Assembly: GCA_026120185.1 (NCBI GenBank) | Contig: JANUWF010002008.1 | Span: forward strand, 659,501-723,500 | Reading direction: 5' to 3' | DNA from: Voacanga thouarsii | Lineage: Eukaryota > Streptophyta > Magnoliopsida > Gentianales > Apocynaceae | Length of the DNA stretch: 64,000 nucleotides | In this document: positions 11,298-22,405 of the stretch, piece by piece | Numbering within the stretch: position 1 is the first letter of the stretch | How the letters are laid out: each line of letters starts with the position of its first letter | Made by a program: the position numbers and the translations under genes | The notes under the pieces: model-generated | Told to the model about the DNA's origin: nothing | Database searches by the model: none | What the model saw: only the letters and a program-made list of their open reading frames with translations

Positions 11298-11481
11298 CTC
11301 TGCTTTGTTTCGTGACGGTTTTGCTTTGTTTTACCCAAAATCCTGAGATAATGACCAAAATACCTTTCCAAGGGTAAAATCTCAAATATGAAAGAATATG
11401 ACTAGTTATTGTACAAAATATATTACAAAAAAGCCTCAAATAACTAAGCAAAGTATAACCAATTTAGCCCCTCTCACCAAC

Positions 11482-12187
11482 ACATTACACATATATGTAA
11501 AAATATCATTTTTCACATAATTACATAATCACATAACAAAGCCAAATAACTAATGACTTTATCTATTCACATAAGTACATAGCTTCACAAAATATGCTAT
11601 CCTTCTTCTACTAGTATTCGATCACCATTTCCCAACACCCATTATATATTATTCATCACATCCCTTCTCAAGATCACCATATATCAAGTACCACAATTCT
11701 ACTCAAGTATAAATATATCACACATATCAAGTACTACAATTCTACTTAAGTATACATAATTCATCAATAAACATGCATCACAATAATCCATATTATGTGT
11801 AGAAGAAGTTTAACCTAAGAAAGATAAGATTTTACCTTCCTAAGTGAACTAACTAAATTTCTAACTTTTCTCTTCTTCTTGTTATTTTTTCTCTCTCTAT
11901 TTCTTTTTCTTTCTCTCTTTCTCTTGATTTTCCTTTTTCCTTTCTATTTCCTTTTTCTTTCTTCTCTCCTCTCTTTCTTTTTATCTTTTCTGGCTTTTTT
12001 CTTTTCTCTCTTCTTCTTCTCTTCTCTCTCTTCTTTCTTTCTTCTTTGCTCTCTTTTTTTCCTCCAGGTTTTGGCCCCCCCTCTCTTTCTCTCTCCCCTA
12101 TTTCTCTCTTCAATTCTTCCAACCTTGTATTCTATCCTTACTTCTTCTATTTATAGTGCTTCTCCTAATCAATTAGTGGTAAGTTGC
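11482..12187 (-). repeat. Outer element 3' LTR, segment 2
   Basis: Matches 58160-58845. The 11865-12075 part is strongly CT-rich (GA-rich on the minus strand), with a TATA box just upstream in element orientation. It ends at GTTGC, the target duplication of the next solo LTR. The long Phe/Leu/Ser and Glu/Lys/Arg frames here (11853-12190) are low-complexity artefacts. Confidence 0.85.
12148..12157 (-). promoter_or_regulatory. TATA box of outer element 3' LTR
   Basis: The minus strand reads CTATAAATAG; the sister copy is at 58796-58805. It is followed in element orientation by a purine-rich leader of about 250 nt. Confidence 0.6.
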
Positions 12188-13715
12188 TGATGCGCATTTA
12201 TTTGAGTATAAAAATAATATAAAAATAAGCACATTCACAATCAAGTTTAAATTAAAATGTTAACCCTAAATTACACATATGAGCAAGCATACTCATCATT
12301 AACATAGCATAGGGTTCAAATGAATGTCGATCCTCCAGGAACAAGTATGCATTAATCACATTTCTTTCATTATTTAACCGACTCAATAAAGTGAAAAAGA
12401 AATGAAAAGGAAAAGAAAAGAAAAGAAAATAATATATACATGTCAAAGATGAAGAATTATGTAACTCAAACCATTATTCTAGCACACATGATCTTAAAGT
12501 ACCTAATCATTATCATAACTAATTATTCTCTTGGTATCATGAAGGATTAAGATAGATTCCCTTCTTTGGTCAATCCATGAAATTCCTATCTTCTAGATAA
12601 ATTAGAATTATTTGGTCTCGTCTAAACTAATTCATTCAAAAGATGCATTAAACATAATCCTTAATTAAATTTCCTTGGTTTCGGCAAATTTAAAACAAGA
12701 AATTAATCAATAAATCCTTGATTTCACAGACATCAATTAACCTTTAATTACCAGTTCTTAGCAATTGACCTCCTTGGTCCAATTAGTTAATAGCCAACAG
12801 AATATGAAATTAATAAATTGAAACCACCATCAACCATCTTGGTCCAGTAAGCTAATGGAAGGAAACAACCAACTAATCTCGTAATAAGTATAAGTAATCA
12901 AATACCAAGAAGAATAATCAATTAATCAAAAGATCAAATAACTCCAAAAATCATAAATACTTAAAATAATGTCAAATTACAATAAAATAATAAACACATT
13001 ATTGTTCAAGAAAAAGAAAAAAAAGTAAAAGAAAGCACTCATAGACAAGCCCCCTTCTTCCTTCTTTGAAGACTTTCTTGCACAACCCTCCTTGATTTGG
13101 TGGAATTCCTCCTTGATTTGAGTGATTTTCTATTATGATCCACGAATTCTCCACATTTTCTTTGTATTTTTCATCTATTTATAGGCTTAGGAAGTGACTA
13201 AACTCATTGGTGTAGGGTTTTTGGCCGATTAGAAGTAGGAAGATACTAAAATTCTGCAGATTACCAAAAATCGCGTGCAAAATTCAAGGCACCACATTAT
13301 CCTCAGGTCACAGCCGGCGCTGCCTTGGCTATTGGAGCTAGCGCCGGCGCCGGTTGTGTTATGTTTCTTTAGTTGTTCGCCGATTTTTTTTCTTGATTTC
13401 AATGCAACGTTTTCCAGAGAACAACCAACACCGGTTTGATTCTGTTCCGATCCTGTTTCAATAATTTTTATTACCTCGAAGTATGTGCCAATAGCACGTG
13501 ACCGGCACCGCTTCCTTTGGCCTGTCTGACGCCGCCTCTATTCTATTTTGCGATGTTTTTGTCTTATTTTACCCCTAAAATCTAAAATAATGTACAAAAC
13601 ACCTTTCCAAGGGTAAAATCTCAAATATGAAGGAATATGACTAGTTATTGAACAAAATGCATCATAAAATAGCCTCAAATAATTAGAAAAAATATGACTA
13701 ATTTAGGCCATATCA
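12188..13715 (-). mobile_element. Solo LTR related to LARD1 LTR
   Basis: Plus-strand ends TGATGCGC and CCATATCA. Flanks GTTGC (12183-12187) and GTTGT (13716-13720) are a 5-bp duplication with one change. It aligns along its length with the LARD1 LTR but is clearly diverged, so it is a separate subfamily. It has a TATA box at 13175-13184 and two pairs of GC boxes. No interior and no partner LTR. Confidence 0.85.
13315..13535. promoter_or_regulatory. Two pairs of GC boxes (solo LTR)
   Basis: Pair 1: CGGCGCTGC (13315) and TAGCGCCGG (13339). Pair 2: CGGCACCGC (13503) and TGACGCCGC (13527). Both pairs are 24 bp apart. They lie on the upstream side of the TATA box (13175-13184) in element orientation. 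Confidence 0.5.
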
Positions 13716-13720
13716 GTTGT

Positions 13721-13881
13721 CATGCTTAGTCATCACTAGAATTATGTAGAAGTTTATAGAAGTGGTGAGGTTTCTAGGTGAATCATCAAAGTATAGAAAC
13801 TTATAGAAACTATTGGAACCTTGTAGAATATCCTAGCGTGTTATAGAATTTTATAGAATATAATAGAAATTTATGAAAAGT
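13721..13881 (-). repeat. Outer element 3' LTR, segment 3
   Basis: Matches 58835-58997. It contains many short TATAGAA repeats. The joins on both sides are what the uninterrupted sister LTR predicts. Confidence 0.85.
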
Positions 13882-14897
13882 TGATGCGTGTTTTTTTACT
13901 ATAAAAAATATTACCAACAAATTCCACAATCAATCAAGTTTTTATAAACTGCTAACCACTAAAATCACACATATGGGCAAGTACACCCATCGTATAGTAT
14001 AGGGAATAACAAGTATCAAATCCATGAGAACTTAGGCTCCCTTAGGCTCCTACCTTACTTTACCCAAATCTTTGTTGTTTAGCAAACGAAATAAAGGAAC
14101 AGAAATAAATAACTACTAACTTAATATACTAGAGAAAATTAAGTCACACAAGAAAAGTCACAAGGATAATCAAGGAGTGAGAATAAGTAGAAAAGATATG
14201 CAAATAGATAGGAATTCTTGAATACACAATAATGATTGACTAGCTATTCTCTCAATTTATTATTATTTTGATTTCATGAAGGATTGAAGTAGACCCACTT
14301 CATTTGTAATCCATGGAATCACTATCTTCTAGTTAAATTAATGAATATATTCTGTCTCAATCAATTTACTCAAAAGATGCATTAAAATCAATCCTCACAC
14401 AAATCCATATATTCTAGGTGATTTAAAGTATGAAATTAGTCAATGAATCTATATTCTAGTAATCATCAACCAATCTTTGATTGCTTAGTCTTTACCCTTA
14501 ACCTCTTTTTCAAGTAAGTTAAGAATAACTAGTATTGAATTAACTAGTTGGCCATTCTCTCCTAACATCGTTTTGCAAATTGATTAGAAGAGAACTAATC
14601 AATCCAACATGATATTATGCTCAAGTAATCAAATACCCAGAATAGTAATAAATTGATCAAAGAACTAAAATCAATGCAAAATCATGAATCCAAAAGAATA
14701 TCCTTTAAAGACAATTAAAACATTAATATCAAATTATCAATAAATTACAAAGAAGAGAAAAAGAAACCATTTATAGACAAGTAAGCCTTCTTCTTCTTTC
14801 TTGAAACCTTCTTGAGCAATCTCCTCTTCCTCTCCAAGAATTCTCCTTGATCTTCCTAAATATTGGTGTTTCTCTAAGAGTTTTCTAAAGATATTAC

Positions 14898-16853
14898 TGT
14901 TGGAATGCATGCTCTCATAGACTAGGTTTTTTATTTAAATATCGAATATTTTAATAAAAAAATTTATTTTTAGACCGTTTGTGAATTTATTTTTATTATT
15001 TGTGCACAATTTCGTTTGGAAAAGACCTATTGTATTTAAATAAGTGATCCATGTGAATGGTGGTCTTTCACAGTAAGGTATGGATCACGGTTATTTGAAC
15101 GCATAAACATTTGTTCTTAACCAATTGATGAGAATATGAATCTCATCATATTTAGGTTATTATGTTATGAATTCCAATGGGAAATGGCTTACTTTTGGCC
15201 AGTGAATAGTCCACTCACTTTATGACATAAGCGTATTTCGAATACGTAGAACAGGACCTGTAGTAGTGGTTTCTAAAAGTACTATATGATAGAAATCTAG
15301 ACTACTATCGTTGCAGTGTGTACTAGTACTCTATGACTTAAGTATGAGTTGGTGGTCTGACGAAGCTGGAAGCATATACTTTGATATGCTAGAGTTGAGG
15401 TTCTATGGTAGAACCAATATACTTGCATATTGGGTTTATGTAACTAGTTAGTTAAGACAGACTTGTACAAGATAGTTTCTACACAATATCGCCCTTTGTG
15501 GTTGTCTGAATGATCTAAATGTCTAAGGCCCTGGGAAACATGACTTAGATGTTTGCTTTAGGGTAGCGCCCTTAGAAAGCGGAAACACTCTAGGAAGTCG
15601 TGGATCATTGGACTAGAAGCCTAAGGATGGTAGATGTCGTTTAGAGGGTTGTTAGTACATTTCTTCCTTTCTAAATGCACAGCGATGTGTAGATGGGTAT
15701 TTTAGTCATTTCACCTGTAGGTCGGAGACTTTGCTAACGTAGCATTGTCCTTTGGGTCAATATTTCCTTATAGTGATATTATGAAATATTTAAAATGCAA
15801 AATACAGCTATTTATATAGTAGGGGTATTTTGGTCATTTTAGTAGCCAAGGTGATGTGTCTTTTTGGTCATCAGAATAGCCCGTAAGTCCTAATTAGTTT
15901 TGAGTTGAGGAATTGGTCTCAGTTAAAGAGTGTTTTATTTTATTCAGGAATTCTAATTTATTATTAGACTAGAATAAAATAAATTGAGAGAAATTTGTTA
16001 TCTGGTTTAATTGGTTATTAATTATTCAGGGCCTATGTCCAGTTTGAATAATTAGAAAAATTAACCTGAGCTTAAACTAGAGGGAAATAATTAATATTTA
16101 ATTATTTATTGGGTTATTTATTTAAGCCAAGAAATAAATAATTAAAATTTAATTATTTTTTGGTTCATTTATTATTTATTAGGTTATTTATTTAAGCGCA
16201 AGGAATAAATAATTAATGTTTATTATTTTGGGCTTTTCGGGTCCAAGAAAAAATAATGAATATTATTTTGGCCCAATAGCTTGGACCATAGGGTTTTTCC
16301 AGATACGGTTCGGAAGAGTTTAGGGTGAAGCCAAACTTACTCTGTTGATAATATTCGAGTGTTTGAAATATCAAATTCCGGGGGATATTGTTATCGGATT
16401 AATTATAGACCAATTTTGGCTACACTACTCACGGCTCTCCTGATGGAAAATGAAAACCTTTGATTTTCTCTCTTGTGACTCTCGGTCTCTTGTGACCCTT
16501 TCTTTTCTCTGTTTCTTGGTTTTTAAGAAGCTAATGAAGAACCATGACTGATGCTCTCCTCACCCATTGTTGTGTTCACCAACGAGAATTGTGGCTGTGG
16601 CATATTTTGAGAGTTGAAAAGCCTGGCGTTCATGCACCTGAGGAGAAGTAGAAGGTTGGCAGGAGAACAACCGGAAGCTTCATCGTGTAGGCAAGAAGAA
16701 GCTGTCCCTATAATTCAATCCACTCTGAGAGGTTTAAGACACGCAGAGGTATGGTCTAAATGCTTCCATGCTGCTGTTGTTTTTTGTTCATGTTGTTCCT
16801 CCATTTTTTTGTTTCACAGTGCATGCTCCTCTATTTTTTTTTTCAAACGTACA
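14898..16853 (+). mobile_element. Solo LTR, family S, copy 2
   Basis: Flanked by a perfect duplication ATTAC (14893-14897 and 16854-16858). It begins TGTTGGAATGCATGC and ends AAACGTACA. Its first 900 bp are the reverse complement of the right-hand parts of copies 1 and 3. The frame 16614-16871 includes HLRRSRRLAGEQPEAS, which resembles QRRSRRLVRIAPEAS on the minus strand of copy 3. The frame runs past the LTR end, so it is not an intact gene. Confidence 0.85.
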
Positions 16854-17048
16854 ATTACAATAAAGAATTGAAAACTATGAAAACTCTTTTGTACAATGTT
16901 ATTCTCTTGTATTTATAAGAGTTCTAATTGTCAAAAAGTGTGTACAAGAGTCCTTTTCCATAGTTGAAAGAGTTCCCAAAAGAATTAAACTAAAATTATC
17001 AAAATCTGCTCTGAAAAGAAAAACCCACAACATTGATTAGAATGGACC

Positions 17049-17162
17049 AGGCGCCGGGTCCATTCGACCCACCTGGCGCTAGGTCTAATTTGGTTTTGCT
17101 CTAAATTATTATTTTTTCAGAACAGACTTGGCACCAGGTGCCTTAACTAGACTTGGCGCCGG
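17049..17162. promoter_or_regulatory. Two pairs of GC boxes (LARD2 3' LTR)
   Basis: Pair 1: AGGCGCCGG (17049) and TGGCGCTAG (17074). Pair 2: TGGCACCAG (17129) and TGGCGCCGG (17154). Both pairs are exactly 25 bp apart. In the 5' LTR (21175-21260) only single boxes remain. Confidence 0.55.
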
Positions 17163-17342
17163 GTCTAATCTGGAATCTTTTACTTTTTGTTTGAAATCTA
17201 TTCAAATCTACACAAATTCATCAAAAACACTTTTTACAAGCAAAATGTCAAATAGGAAGGAATATGCTTAGTTATTACAATAAAAGTATCTCAAAACAAC
17301 CTCAAATAACTAACAAAATGATGGTGATTTTAGCTCCTATCA

Positions 17343-17355
17343 CATACCCCCACAC
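17343..17355 (-). other. LARD2 3' polypurine tract and hairpin
   Basis: The minus strand reads GTGTGGGGGTATG. Just upstream (about 17361-17387) is a perfect 9-bp hairpin, ATTTGCTTG/CAAGCAAAT, with an AGGA loop. Confidence 0.7.
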
Positions 17356-19180
17356 TTGAACATTTGCTTGTCCTCAAGCAAATAAGATTTAAAACACTAA
17401 GCATTTAGAACCAGATAAAACATTTTTGCAAATTTTTCCTAAGCAAATTCATTCACAATAAAGATATAACCTTCTTCCAACCTTAAATATAAATTCGTCA
17501 TTCATTCAATCATTTCAAAACCTTGAAAACTCATGTATTAAATCAAACAATACCAAGGCCATCAAAGTTAAGTTAAACAAGTTTATATCTAGTACAAGAA
17601 AATCATCCTACTTCTCAAGCAAAATCATAGATAACATTAATCATACAAGTCAAGCCATTTAACCAATTCAAGTATTATAAACTCAAATTTACACAACTCA
17701 AGTTAGTGAAAGAAGAAAACAATCCACTTTTTTTCCCTCTCATTTTTTTTTTCAATAACTTAGGGAATTGATAGCCTAAAATGAGTGGATTTCTCTTCAC
17801 GCACCGTATTGACCCCCTTGTAGACATTATCTTTTTTCAGCAATTTTATTTCTTTTTTCTTTCTTTTCTTACCTTCTTGCCTTCGAGATAGCCTCAAGAA
17901 AGTGTGATGCTTCTTTGTTTCTTCTCTTCCACTCACCGTATTAGCTTCCTTTTCAGCAAAAGGTCCCTCGTTTTTTTGTTCAAAGACAAAAGCATTTTTT
18001 TCCAACTCAATTTTTTCATCTCAGATAACAATGATTTTTTTTTTCACTTATTGTTTTTCTATCTTCTTTACATTCCTTATTCACAACTCAAAGTCAAGTA
18101 AACTTTAAATCTATAATACAAGAATTAATCGACAATCCTTTCCATACTCATCATATCATCCATTTTCAAACTTAAAGAATAAAACAAAACTCAAATACCA
18201 AATATAATCAAGGTTAACTTAAATTCTCAAGACTTAACAAAATTCAACTTAATACACAAGTTTACCTTTTAATAAAAATCAAACCAAAATGAATGACAAA
18301 TCTATTCTCGAAAGTTAAAAAGAAAATCACAACTCTATTATAGAAAATAATCTCAATTTAGCTCCAAAATCTCCAAACTTTCAAATTTTCCAACAAAATT
18401 GTTTGATACCAAGAAAACACCAAAATAATTGATAAAAACTTGGACAAAGAATAGTACTAAACCACTCCCACATACTTAAACTGGACAATATCCTCATTGA
18501 CAAAAAATTTACACAAGAAAGCATTTCCAAAGGAACAAAAAATAATAAAGGGGTGAAAATTTAAGCAATATTCCCCAAGTGCAATAAAATGCCAATAAAT
18601 ATTAAAATATGAAAATAGAGAGAAGAGTTTGTCCAAGAAGACTTGATTCCAACCGACAAAAGAAAACACAAATAAAAGCACAAGCAAAACAATAACAAAA
18701 TTAAAACACACCAAAATAAAAGAAAACAACCTAAAGAGAAATCCTAAAAATCCTAAGAAAGTAAATAATGACACGACTTACTCTCCCACACTTAAGATGG
18801 AAAATATTTTTTTTATTTGGGGGAAATAACACCTAACAATTCCAAACACAAAATAAAGATACAAACTCTTTCCACTCATTATACTTCCCCATCAAACTTT
18901 TGTCAAAGAAGTTTAAGCTCAAATATGAAAATAGGCAAGATGAATAGAGAAAGAAGGGAGGTTTTTGAAAAAGGCCATGCTCATGAAAATAATTTTTCTC
19001 AGTAAAACAAAACATATGAACCTCATTTTTTAATATTCCTTTAGACCCACAAATAACTGTTTCAACATATGAGTGCACATAGTATCTAAATAATGCATCA
19101 AACTTGAAACCACCATTTTTTCCTTCAAAAGATTTGTCACAATGGAAGTTCCCCGTAAAACTTAGTAATTGAGTTCTTAA
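17356..19180 (-). other. LARD2 interior, non-coding part
   Basis: No gene seen. At 17755-17965 are two imperfect copies of a block containing GGATTTCTCTTCACGCA and CGTATTG, also present in LARD3 at 36340-36525. Polypurine tracts with flanking conserved block occur at 18464-18474 and 18781-18790. The minus-strand frame 18457-18774 is hydrophobic low-complexity and is not supported as a gene. Confidence 0.55.
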
Positions 19181-19188
19181 AGATGGGA

Positions 19189-19746
19189 TTAAGAAATCCT
19201 TACTACAAATACCAAGTTACCTCCGTGAAAGTTGGGTGAAGGGCATGAATTACTACCATTCTCCAAGGACTTCTTATGATGTAGTGTTGAAAGATCCAAC
19301 TCCTTGAGGCATGATAAATTCAACACATCATTATTTGGACCATTGTTCTCCAAGAATTGAAAAGAACCTAAAAAATCATATGATAAAAAAAGATTAAAAT
19401 TATTAGCACATAAAGGAGAATTGAATATCTCCCTTTCCATATTGGATAATTGTTCCTCATATCCTCTCTCTTTTCCTTAGGGATTCTATTGTTCAAGTGT
19501 ATGGGCCTTTATGGCATTCTCAACCAACTTGACTAGTTGTGTTCTTTGATGGCTCATTCATTGGGATACTTCTTCATGCCACTTAACAGATAAATTTGTA
19601 TTTGTGACAAAAGAATGTATTGAGGCTTCAAGTGACGTCTCACAAAAAGCATCAATTCGAGCTTGTAAATTTGCCAAATTCTCAGCATTGTAGCTCATTT
19701 GAATTTGTGTCCATGGCCACATATATCTCCATAGTTGATTGTCCAT
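19189..19746 (-). pseudogene. Unidentified LARD2 frame, possibly a degenerate gag tail
   Basis: A minus-strand frame of about 186 codons starting MDNQLWRYMWPWTQ at 19746, with the last part (19440-19189) in the same frame after a few stops. The first part contains heptad-like NLANLQARIDAF and a later QLVKLVENAIK. It sits where gag would begin, about 200 bp after the primer site. I do not recognise the family. It could be a residue of gag or of an unrelated captured sequence. Confidence 0.3.
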
Positions 19747-19952
19747 GATGATGATTTTAACCTCGTGCTCAAAGATAAACAAAAATCAAGTCAAAAATAA
19801 AAATAAAAACAAACAAAAATAACAGAAAAATAAAGAAAAGAAAAATAGACAAATAGAAATATTCACAAGCTATTTAAACACAAAAGTTAGTGATATTCAC
19901 AAATACAACAAAGGCTAAATCAACAAGACTCGAGTGTTTTTTATAGTGTCCA

Positions 19953-19970
19953 TCCTCGGTAACGGCGCCA
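19953..19970 (-). other. LARD2 primer-binding site (tRNA-Asp type)
   Basis: The minus strand reads TGGCGCCGTTACCGAGGA six bases inside the 5' LTR, complementary to the 3' end of tRNA-Asp with about two changes. Confidence 0.8.
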
Positions 19971-19976
19971 AAAATT

Positions 19977-21438
19977 TGATGCGTATTTTTTTAGTGTCGA
20001 AAATATTACCAACAAATTCCACAATCAATCAAGTTTTAATAAAATGCTAACCACTAAAAGCACATATACGAGCAAGTATACCCATCGTATAGTATAAGAA
20101 ATAGCAAGTATCGAATCCACGAGAACTTAGGCTCCCATCTTACTTTACCAAAATCTTTATTGTTTAGCCAACAAAATAAAGGAATAGAAATAAATAGCCT
20201 ACTAATGTAATATACTAGAGAAAATCAAGTCACACAAGAAAAGTCATAAGGATAATCAAGGAGTGAGAATAAGGAGAAAAGACATGTAAATAAATAGGAA
20301 TTTTTGAACACATAATAATGATTGACTGGCTATTCTCTCAATTTATTATTGTCATGGTTTCATGAAGGATTAAAGTAGACCCACTTCATTTGCAATTTAT
20401 GGAATCACTGTCTTCTAGTTCAATTAGTGAACATATTCTGTCTCAACCAATTTATCCAAAAGATGCATTAAAATTAGTCCTCACACAAATCCCTATATTT
20501 TAGGTGATTTAAAACTTGAAATTAGTCAATGAATTTATATTTTAGCAATCACCAACCAATATTTGATTACTTAATCTTTATCCTTAACATCTTTTTCAAG
20601 CAAGTTAAGAATAACTAGTATTGAATTAACTAGTTGGCTATTCTCTCCTAACATCATTTTGCAATTTAATTAGAAGAGAACTAATCAATCCAACAAGATT
20701 TTATACTCAAGTAATCAAATACCAAGAATAGTAATAAATTGATCAAAGAACTAAAATCAACACAAAATCATGAATGCAAAAGAATATCCTCTAAAGACAA
20801 TTAAAATATTAATCTCAAATTGTCAATAAATTACAAAGAAGAGAAAAAGAAACCACTTATAGACAAGTAAGCCTTCTTTTTCTTCCTTGAAACCTTCTTG
20901 AGTAACATTCTCTTCCTCTCCAAGAATTTTCCTTGATCCTCCTAAATCTTAGTATTTCTCTAGGCGTTTTCTAAAGATATTACATTATAGAACTGAAAAC
21001 TATGAAAATTCTCTTATACAATGTTATTCTCTTGTATTTATAGGAGTTCTAATTACCAAAAAGTGTGTGCAAGAGTCATTTTTCTTGATTGAAAGAGTTT
21101 CCAAAAGAATTAAATTGAATTTGCTAAAATCTGCTCTGAAAAGAAAAATCTGCCGACATTGATCAGAATGGACCTGGCACCAGGTCCATTCGACCCACCT
21201 GGGTCCAATCTAGTTTTGCTCAAAGTTATTGTTTTTTCAGAACAGACCTGGCGCCGGGTCCAATCTAGAATATTTTACTTTTTGCCTGAAATCTACTCAA
21301 ATATATACAAATTTGTCAAAAACACTTTTTACAAGTAAAATATCAAATAGAAAGGAATATGCCTAGTTATTACAATAAAAGTATCTCAAAATAATCTCAA
21401 ATAACTAGTAAAATGATGGTGATTTTAGCTTCTGTCCA
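19977..21438 (-). repeat. LARD2 5' LTR
   Basis: Direct repeat of 13882-17342 (minus its insertion). Plus-strand start TGATGCGTA; the end CTTCTGTC(C)A is damaged. TATA box at 21034-21043 (minus strand CTATAAATAC). Uninterrupted, it gives the reference for locating the family S solo LTR in the partner. Confidence 0.85.
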
Positions 21439-22362
21439 TAAATTATAATATAATATGATAATAAATAATGTAACAATATAGTGTAATATAAGATAATAAA
21501 ATACAACATATATTAATATAAAATAAAATAATAATATAGTATTATCATATAATAGAATATAATATATTATCTAATGAATAATTGAGGTGGGCCACCACAT
21601 GGATGATTCACTTAAAAAGCATTAATTAAGCTGGGACCACCTAGCTTTCTAAGAAAAATATACTAATAATAATTAAAATATCTAGAGTCCTTAATAAATG
21701 ATGTGGGCTCCGTGTAATATAATTTGTAACAATATTTTTAGGTAACCTAACTATAATAAGGTAATGCAATATATAGTAATATAATGTAATAATAATAGTA
21801 TAATGTTCATAATAGTAGTAATAATAAAATAATATATCGTGATGAAATCATGATAATAGCTAACAATTGGAAATGATAAATATTTAATAATTTTAATAAT
21901 AATAATGATAAAAATAATCATATTGCAATAATAATAATAATGTAATAACAAAAATAACAATGATAAAAAATATTATAATAATAGTAATGGTAGAAATAAT
22001 AATAACATTTATAAGATATATAAAACATACTATTTCTTTATCAAATATAATATCTAAAATAGATTATTTCTTATAAAGTATAATATATAGAAAATATATA
22101 TTTCTTATCAAATATAAAATGTAATTAAATTTAGTAATAGTATTAAATGTTATTTCATATATAAATGTATGTATTATTTATTCACATAAGGTGACCTTAT
22201 CTACACACTTGCATCAAAACATCAAATATTTTGCAAATAGATATCAACTCATCAAGAAATGCAAGTGCACAGAACATCATAGTAGGAAGAATATTTTAAT
22301 GCATGCTGCTTTACCGCAATATATTTACTCCACCAACATTGTTCACAAGAAGGGATATTACA
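21439..22362 (-). repeat. Outer element 3' LTR, segment 4 (LTR start on minus strand)
   Basis: Matches 58997-59665, then continues with sequence whose partner lies beyond the Copia insertion. Very AT-rich, with ATA and AAT runs. It ends at GGGATATTACA on the plus strand, so the LTR begins TGTAATATCCC on the minus strand. Confidence 0.8.
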
Positions 22363-22405
22363 ATCTCCCCTTCTTTAAAAATAAAACAAATTCATCCTCG
22401 AAATT
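22363..22405 (-). other. Outer element polypurine tract and GAGGA block
   Basis: The minus strand reads TTTAAAGAAGGGGAGAT just before the 3' LTR, preceded by AAATTTCGAGGATGAA. The plus-strand array has the equivalent pair (TTTCGAGGACGAAATTTT then GGGGGGAGAT) at 46625-46659, a common arrangement at the end of long-LTR plant Ty3 elements. Confidence 0.75.

Larger units (their letters stand above)
686..11476 (-). mobile_element. LARD1: non-autonomous Athila/Tat-like LTR retrotransposon
   Basis: A complete minus-strand element of 10,791 bp flanked by a perfect 5-bp duplication, CCAAC (681-685 and 11477-11481). Order on the minus strand: 5' LTR (11476-10032), tRNA-Asp-type primer site, leader, gag remnant (9735-8359), spacer, a 'putative plant transposon protein' ORF (7340-6124), spacer with an internal polypurine tract, 3' polypurine tract, 3' LTR (2107-686). 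A solo LTR (2907-5074) interrupts the spacer. There is no protease, reverse transcriptase, RNase H or integrase. The two LTRs differ at only a few bases per hundred by eye, so this is a younger insertion than its host LTR. Confidence 0.9.
10032..11476 (-). repeat. LARD1 5' LTR
   Basis: 1,445 bp, direct repeat of 686-2107, with plus-strand ends TGATGTGTCC and CCCTCTCA followed by the CCAAC duplication. It retains both pairs of GC boxes: 11162/11187 (25 bp apart) and 11265/11289 (24 bp apart). The frame at 11104-11451 is an LTR artefact. Confidence 0.9.
13882..17342 (-). repeat. LARD2 3' LTR (interrupted by a solo LTR)
   Basis: Matches 19977-21438 once the insertion 14898-16853 and one copy of ATTAC are removed, giving about 1.5 kb. 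Plus-strand ends TGATGCGTG and CTCCTATCA. A TATA box lies near 16909-16917 on the minus strand. Confidence 0.85.
13882..21438 (-). mobile_element. LARD2: non-autonomous LTR retrotransposon without gag
   Basis: Direct LTRs at 13882-17342 (interrupted) and 19977-21438, a tRNA-Asp-type primer site at 19953-19970, and a polypurine tract at 17343-17355. The interior is only 2.6 kb with no gag, pol or plant transposon-protein ORF, only an unidentified frame at 19189-19746. No clean duplication is visible: the host resumes at 21439 and the last LTR base(s) and right-hand repeat seem lost in a small deletion. Internal blocks at 17755-17965 and 18464-18505 match LARD3, so the two are relatives. Confidence 0.85.

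Noticed and set aside
11853..12190. Long frames rich in Glu/Lys/Arg (minus) and Phe/Leu/Ser (plus)
   Set aside because: They are translations of a CT/GA-rich LTR tract. The sister tract at 58430-58825 does the same; no domain, and not a gene.
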